Shown here: in pieces, positions 59,839-64,000 of the stretch
Numbering within the stretch: the first letter of the stretch is position 1
How the letters are laid out: every line of letters begins with the position of its first letter
Source of the DNA: Uliginosibacterium sp036017065
Lineage (GTDB): Bacteria > Pseudomonadota > Gammaproteobacteria > Burkholderiales > Rhodocyclaceae
Assembly: GCF_036017065.1 (NCBI RefSeq)
Contig: NZ_JAYXHR010000002.1
Span: 558,001-622,000, forward strand
DNA length: 64,000 nucleotides
Direction of reading: 5' to 3'
Position numbers and translations under genes: made by a program
The notes under the pieces: generated by a model
The model's input: only the letters and a program-made list of their open reading frames with translations
Told to the model about the DNA's origin: nothing
The model's database searches: none

Positions 59839-62751
59839 ATGGAAGGTCTGGCGATGCTGGGCGTCTTGCTGGCTGTCGGTTACCTGATCGTATTGCCGGT
59901 GCTGACCATCCTCGCCTGGCGGCGTGGCGAGCGACTGGAAGAGGAGGTCCGCGCGCTGCGCGCCACCTTGAGCGGACTGGTGCAGCGACTCGGGCGTGTC
60001 GAATCGGGGCAGGGGGAAGCTGCCGCGCGTACGGCTCCTCCAGGTGCAACCACTGCAACCACTGCTGCCGCTCCTGCCCTCCCGGTGGTGACGGAGCCGG
60101 CGCCTGGCGCACCTGCCGCCATTCCACCAGCCAGCGCTGCGCGGCCCACTGTGACATCCCCGCCACCGCAGGACATCGCGGGCGTCGACGCGGCAAGCCT
60201 GCCCGTGCCCACCGGCGTGCCGGCACCCGCCATGTCATCCGCATCGCCGCAGGCGGCCGCACCGGTGGCCGTATCTGTGCCGGTGCCGCCTGCACGCCCT
60301 GCAGCGCATGCCGACGGCGTCGCGCAGGCCGGCAGGCAGGAAGACACGGGCGACAACCGGGACAGCCTGCCCAATCCCCTGTCCGGACTCATCCGCTGGT
60401 TCCTGCAGGGCAATCCGCTGGCCAAGCTGGGCGTGCTGCTGTTGTTCTTCGGCCTCGCCTACCTGATGAACTATGCGGCCGACCGCAACCTATTCCCCAT
60501 CGAACTGCGCCTGGTCACCGCGGCCGGCATCGCCGGTGGCCTGCTGGCACTGGGCTGGCGTCTGCGCGCCAAGGCGCCGCTGTACGCGCTGATCCTGCAG
60601 GGTGGTGCCGTCGGTGCGCTGTACATCACCTGCTTCGCGGCGTTCAGGCTCTACACGCTGCTGCCGCACGGGCTGAGCTTCGCGCTGATGCTGGGCATCT
60701 GCGCGGCCAGCGTGGCGCTGGCGGTGTTGCAGCGTGCGCAGAGCCTCGCGGTGCTGGCCAGCATCGGCGGTTACCTTGCACCGGTGCTGCTGTCGACCGG
60801 CGGGGGTTCGCATGTCGCGCTGTTCTCGTACTACGCACTGCTGACGCTGGGCATCCTCGCGGTGAGCCTGTGGCAGAGCTGGCGGCCGCTCAACCTGGTC
60901 GGCTTCGTGTTCACCTTCGGCGTCGGCCTGTGGTGGGGCGCGGAAACGTATGACCCCGCGCTGCACTACGCCAGCAGCCAGTTCTTCCTGCTCTTCAACC
61001 TGGTGGTGTTCGGCCTGCTCGCGGTGCTGTTCGCGCTGCGCAGCGAGCGCGAGGGACGCGGGCTGGTCGACGCCACGCTGGTGTTCGGCGCCCCGCTGGT
61101 GGGCTTCGGCATGCAGGTGGGGCTGGTGCGTCACTGGGAGTACGGCCCGGCATTCTCCGCGCTGGGCTTCGCTGCCCTGTACCTGCCGCTGGCGCTGTTC
61201 CTGCTGCGTCGCTGGCCGCAGCAGACGCAGCGGCTCACCGTGAGCTTCCTCGCGCTGGGCGCCGGCTTCGCCACGCTGGCGATCCCGCTGGCGCTGTCGG
61301 CCCGCTACACCGCGATGGCCTGGGCGCTGGAAGGCCTCGGCCTGCTGTGGGCGGGACGCAGCCAGCGCGAGGCGCGCATGGCCTGGAGCGGCGTGCTGCT
61401 GCTGGTGCTGGCCGCCGTGGCTGCCGCGATGGCGCGCAAGGACGGCATGGACACGGCCAGCTTCCTGCTGGTCACCGCGACGCTGGCGCTCACCTGGCTG
61501 GCCGGTGCGGCGACGTGGCGTCGCCATCCGCCCGGCCATCTGCGCGGTGTGCTGTCGGATGTGGAAGACGTGCCGGGGTGGTTGCTGTGGGTCGGTGGCA
61601 TCACCGCCTGGGTCCTGTGGCTGGGCGAAGGCGCGCAGCGCCTGTTCGATCGCGGTGACGCCTCCCTGTTCGCGCTGGCCGGCATGCTGGCGAGCGCGGT
61701 GGCCTGGCAGCAGGTCGGCACCCGCCTGCGCTGGCCGCAGCTGCGCCACGCCGCGTGGCTGCTCTGGCCCTTCGCCGCCGTCGTGCTGGTCTACCAGTGG
61801 CTGGCTTTCGGACGGCCCTTCGGCGCGGGCTGGCCAGCACTGGTGTGGCTGCCGGCGATCGCCACCGCGTTCTGGTTGTTGTGGCAGGAGGACAGCGATT
61901 CGCCGGTCGGTTTGTCGGCCCTGCTTCCGGTGCCGGCCGGTCCGGTGGTGCTCTCCGGCCTGCACGCCAGCCTCGGCTGGGGCATGCTGGCGGTGGGCGG
62001 CAGCGAGTTGCTGTGGCACCTGAGCAAGCTGGGCTGGGGCAGCGAGGAATGGCAGGCAGGCCTGTTGATGACGGCGCTGGCGGCAACGGTCCTCGCCTTG
62101 TGGCTGGCGGACAGGCGCGGCCTGTGGCCGCTGCAGGCCCAGGGCCGCGCATGGTGGCTGGGGGCGCTGGCACCCGCGGTCGCAGCGCTGGTGTTGCTGC
62201 TGCTTTCCACCAATGCGCTGGACGGCGCCATGCCGAAGCAGGCCTACCTGCCGCTGCTCAACCCGCTGGAGGAGGCGGCCGTCTTCGGCCTGCTGATGCT
62301 GTGGGTGTGGTGTGCGAACGTCGCGGCCTGGCTGCCTGCCGCCGCGGCGCGCGCCTGCGGCTACGCAGTCGTCGCGCTGGCGATGTGGTGGGCCAACGGC
62401 CTGCTGTTGCGCACGCTGGCGATGCTGGGCGGTATCGACTGGGACGCGGAGGCGCTGTGGGCGTCGCGCCTGGTGCAGACGAGTTTCGCGCTGGCATGGA
62501 CGCTGGCCGCGCTCGCCTGCATGCTCGTCGGCACCCGGCGCGCCGAGCGGCGGGTGTGGATAGGCGGCGCCGCGGTGCTGGGCCTCGTCATCCTCAAGCT
62601 GTTCGCGGTGGACGCGGCACGCGGCGGCGGCCTCGCCCGCGCCGTGGCCTTCATCGGCGTGGCACTGCTGGTGCTGGCCATCGGCTACTTTGCGCCCCTG
62701 CCACCGAAACGCAGCACCGTCGAGGCCGATGCCGCGGCCGAACCCGCCTGA
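59839..62751 (+). CDS. DUF2339 polytopic membrane protein
   Basis: 970 residues. An N-terminal helix (LAMLGVLLAVGYLIVLPVLTILAW), a coiled-coil stretch (RGERLEEEVRALRATLSGLVQRLGRVESG), an Ala/Pro linker to about 190, then more than 20 helices beginning WFLQGNPLAKLGVLLLFFGLAYLMNYAADRN, the DUF2339 hallmark. Members are huge inner-membrane proteins of unknown role. Start ATG 59839 has GGGGGAA 6-12 bases upstream; an in-frame ATG at 59785 lacks one. The DUF3999 gene starts 10 bases after its stop, a pairing seen repeatedly. Confidence 0.9.
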   Translation: MEGLAMLGVLLAVGYLIVLPVLTILAWRRGERLEEEVRALRATLSGLVQRLGRVESGQGEAAARTAPPGATTATTAAAPALPVVTEPAPGAPAAIPPASAARPTVTSPPPQDIAGVDAASLPVPTGVPAPAMSSASPQAAAPVAVSVPVPPARPAAHADGVAQAGRQEDTGDNRDSLPNPLSGLIRWFLQGNPLAKLGVLLLFFGLAYLMNYAADRNLFPIELRLVTAAGIAGGLLALGWRLRAKAPLYALILQGGAVGALYITCFAAFRLYTLLPHGLSFALMLGICAASVALAVLQRAQSLAVLASIGGYLAPVLLSTGGGSHVALFSYYALLTLGILAVSLWQSWRPLNLVGFVFTFGVGLWWGAETYDPALHYASSQFFLLFNLVVFGLLAVLFALRSEREGRGLVDATLVFGAPLVGFGMQVGLVRHWEYGPAFSALGFAALYLPLALFLLRRWPQQTQRLTVSFLALGAGFATLAIPLALSARYTAMAWALEGLGLLWAGRSQREARMAWSGVLLLVLAAVAAAMARKDGMDTASFLLVTATLALTWLAGAATWRRHPPGHLRGVLSDVEDVPGWLLWVGGITAWVLWLGEGAQRLFDRGDASLFALAGMLASAVAWQQVGTRLRWPQLRHAAWLLWPFAAVVLVYQWLAFGRPFGAGWPALVWLPAIATAFWLLWQEDSDSPVGLSALLPVPAGPVVLSGLHASLGWGMLAVGGSELLWHLSKLGWGSEEWQAGLLMTALAATVLALWLADRRGLWPLQAQGRAWWLGALAPAVAALVLLLLSTNALDGAMPKQAYLPLLNPLEEAAVFGLLMLWVWCANVAAWLPAAAARACGYAVVALAMWWANGLLLRTLAMLGGIDWDAEALWASRLVQTSFALAWTLAALACMLVGTRRAERRVWIGGAAVLGLVILKLFAVDAARGGGLARAVAFIGVALLVLAIGYFAPLPPKRSTVEADAAAEPA

Positions 62752-62761
62752 AAGCCCTCCC

Positions 62762-64000
62762 ATGAGCTCAACATTCCGTCGTTTCCTGCTGCTGTGTGGC
62801 GCCCTGCTGTCGCCGCTGCCCGTGCTGGCCCAGGCCGGCGCGCTGCAACCGCAGGACTTCGCCAGCGGACGCGAGATCCGCCTCGGCACCGGCAACGCGC
62901 CTTTCTATCGCCTGGAACTGCCGGCCGATGTGTATGGCGGTACCGCCTGGCCGGACCTGCGCGACCTGCGCGTCTTCAACGCCGACGGCGAGGCCCTGCC
63001 GCACAGCCTGTTGGCCCCCTCCGCCAGCACCACGACGCCACCGCGGGTCAGCCTGCAGGTCTACCGGCTGGAAGTGCCGGCGGCGGGCGGTGCGCAGCAA
63101 CTGGAGGTGCAGCACGAGGGCGAGCGCCTGTCCTTGCAGCTGAGCACCGCCGCCAGGGGCCACGCGCGAACCGAGTACCTGCTGGTGGCGCCGGCGCCGC
63201 AGGGCGAGCCACCGCGCCTGCGCAGCCTGCACCTGAGCTGGACGCCGCAGCCCGGCAACTGGCAGCAGCGGGTCAGCGTGTACGGCAGCACCGACCTGAA
63301 GAACTGGGTCGGCGTCGCCAGCGACATGCCCTTGCTGCAGCTCAACGATGGAGCCCAGTCCCTCGTGCAGGGCGACGTGCCGCTGGATGGCGAGCGGGGC
63401 CATGCCTTCCGCTACTGGCGCCTGCACTTCGGCGGCGAAACCGCGGTGCCGGCACTGAGCGCGGTGAACGCCAGTCCCCCGGCGAGCCGGGAAGAGAAGG
63501 CGCTGCTCGAAGTGTTCACCGCCGCCGGTACGCCGCAGGCCGACGGCAGCGCGGTATACCTGTTGCCGGCGACGCAACGGGCCAATGCCATCCGCATCGT
63601 TCCCGCCGTGCCCAACAGCGTGCTGCCTTTGCAGGTCGAGGCGCGCGGGACGGAGGGGCAGCCCTGGCAGACCCTGCATCGTGGCGTGGCCTACTGGCTG
63701 GCGGGGCCGGACAGCCGCCAGAGTTATTCGCCCGACCTGCGCCTGCCGCTGGCGACCGACGTCCAGGCGCTGCGCCTGCGCCCGCTGGGCCCGGGCTGGG
63801 GCGCCAATCCGCCGCAACTCACGGTGCTGCGCGAGACGCGCGAACTGGTCTTCAACGCACGCGGACGTGGCCCCTTCCTGCTGGCCTGGGGCACCCGCGC
63901 CGCCAGCGAAACGGCGCTGCCGCTGAAGACCCTGGTACCTGCCGCAAGCGCCGACAGCATCGCCGGATTGCCCACCGCCTGGGCGGGTGAAGCCGTGACC
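62762..64000 (+). CDS. DUF3999 exported/anchored protein, truncated by window edge
   Basis: 413 residues are visible. A signal sequence (FRRFLLLCGALLSPLPVLAQ) is followed by a beta-sandwich-rich extracytoplasmic part, including FYRLELPADVYGGTAWPDLRDLRVFNADGEALPHSL, the DUF3999 opening. The remainder, presumably ending in a C-terminal helix, is past base 64000. It forms a two-gene unit with the DUF2339 gene, which suggests that the two act as one complex. Confidence 0.85.
   Translation, partial: MSSTFRRFLLLCGALLSPLPVLAQAGALQPQDFASGREIRLGTGNAPFYRLELPADVYGGTAWPDLRDLRVFNADGEALPHSLLAPSASTTTPPRVSLQVYRLEVPAAGGAQQLEVQHEGERLSLQLSTAARGHARTEYLLVAPAPQGEPPRLRSLHLSWTPQPGNWQQRVSVYGSTDLKNWVGVASDMPLLQLNDGAQSLVQGDVPLDGERGHAFRYWRLHFGGETAVPALSAVNASPPASREEKALLEVFTAAGTPQADGSAVYLLPATQRANAIRIVPAVPNSVLPLQVEARGTEGQPWQTLHRGVAYWLAGPDSRQSYSPDLRLPLATDVQALRLRPLGPGWGANPPQLTVLRETRELVFNARGRGPFLLAWGTRAASETALPLKTLVPAASADSIAGLPTAWAGEAVT

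Noticed and set aside
60490..62895. An 801-codon minus-strand open frame
   Set aside because: It is antisense to the DUF2339 gene, which has a clear helix pattern and ribosome site; the antisense product is low-complexity (Gln/Arg/His-rich).

Overview
The window is GC-rich chromosomal DNA from a Gram-negative bacterium, most likely a betaproteobacterium (Rhodocyclales or Burkholderiales type). The main reasons are the elongasome run mreB-mreC-mreD-mrdA-rodA with rlpA and a D,D-carboxypeptidase further along, divergent from gatC/gatA; small families common in that class (DUF1840, DUF4124, DUF2141, a DUF2339/DUF3999 pair); and a PEP-CTERM exported protein. No rRNA, tRNA, CRISPR array, phage or transposase was seen.

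Layout. 0-13.3 kb: the cell-shape and wall cluster on the minus strand (mreBCD, mrdA, rodA, then rlpA and a truncated dac gene). A six-gene plus-strand cassette (1.8-7.4 kb) sits between rodA and rlpA: a PMT/ArnT-like membrane glycosyltransferase, a polyprenol-phosphate GT2, an SMR/ArnE-like membrane protein, a cupin, a DegT aminotransferase and a DesVI/TylM1-like methyltransferase. Together they look like a route that makes, flips and attaches a (methylated) amino sugar. 13.4-20.8 kb: gatC, a GmhA-type isomerase and gatA in overlapping order (gatB is absent here), then an exported protein, a LysE exporter, a lipoprotein, DUF1840, a flavoprotein reductase, an MBL hydrolase and an orphan OmpR-type regulator. 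20.8-28.4 kb: mscL, trhO, DUF805, a PEP-CTERM protein, a cupin, a Gfo/Idh/MocA oxidoreductase, a secreted polysaccharide-lyase-like protein and xth.

28.4-39 kb: a large Cys-Gly-run lipoprotein, a TPR-DUF4253 fusion, a lower-GC membrane protein, an MHS-type transporter, a DUF4124 protein and a second lyase-like (DUF4962/heparinase II-III) protein. 39.0-39.85 kb: a cluster of 19-bp palindromic repeats around a small GIY-YIG nuclease gene; one copy lies inside the coding end of the neighbouring histidine kinase. 39.7-46.9 kb: that kinase and its OmpR-type regulator, divergent from a five-gene operon (DUF2141, LolD-like ATPase, LolE/FtsX-like permease, LolA-like protein, outer-membrane barrel) that resembles a dedicated, regulated envelope lipid/lipoprotein export route. 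Three tandem 10-bp repeats lie just upstream of the operon.

46.9-64 kb: a GT25 glycosyltransferase, a Cds6-like protein, a PhoD-type phosphatase, a kefF/kefC-type K+ efflux pair, a small membrane protein, a LysR/DJ-1 divergent pair, a low-GC TIR-domain gene interrupted by one amber codon, a ferritin-like/4Fe-4S/double-CDGSH fusion, a PQQ-type sugar dehydrogenase, and DUF2339 with a truncated DUF3999 gene.

Most attention is deserved by the GIY-YIG/palindrome cluster, the Lol-like regulated operon, the Arn-like amino-sugar cassette inside the elongasome region, the iron-sulfur fusion protein and the nonsense-interrupted TIR gene. All family names were read by eye from the translated sequence, without database searches.
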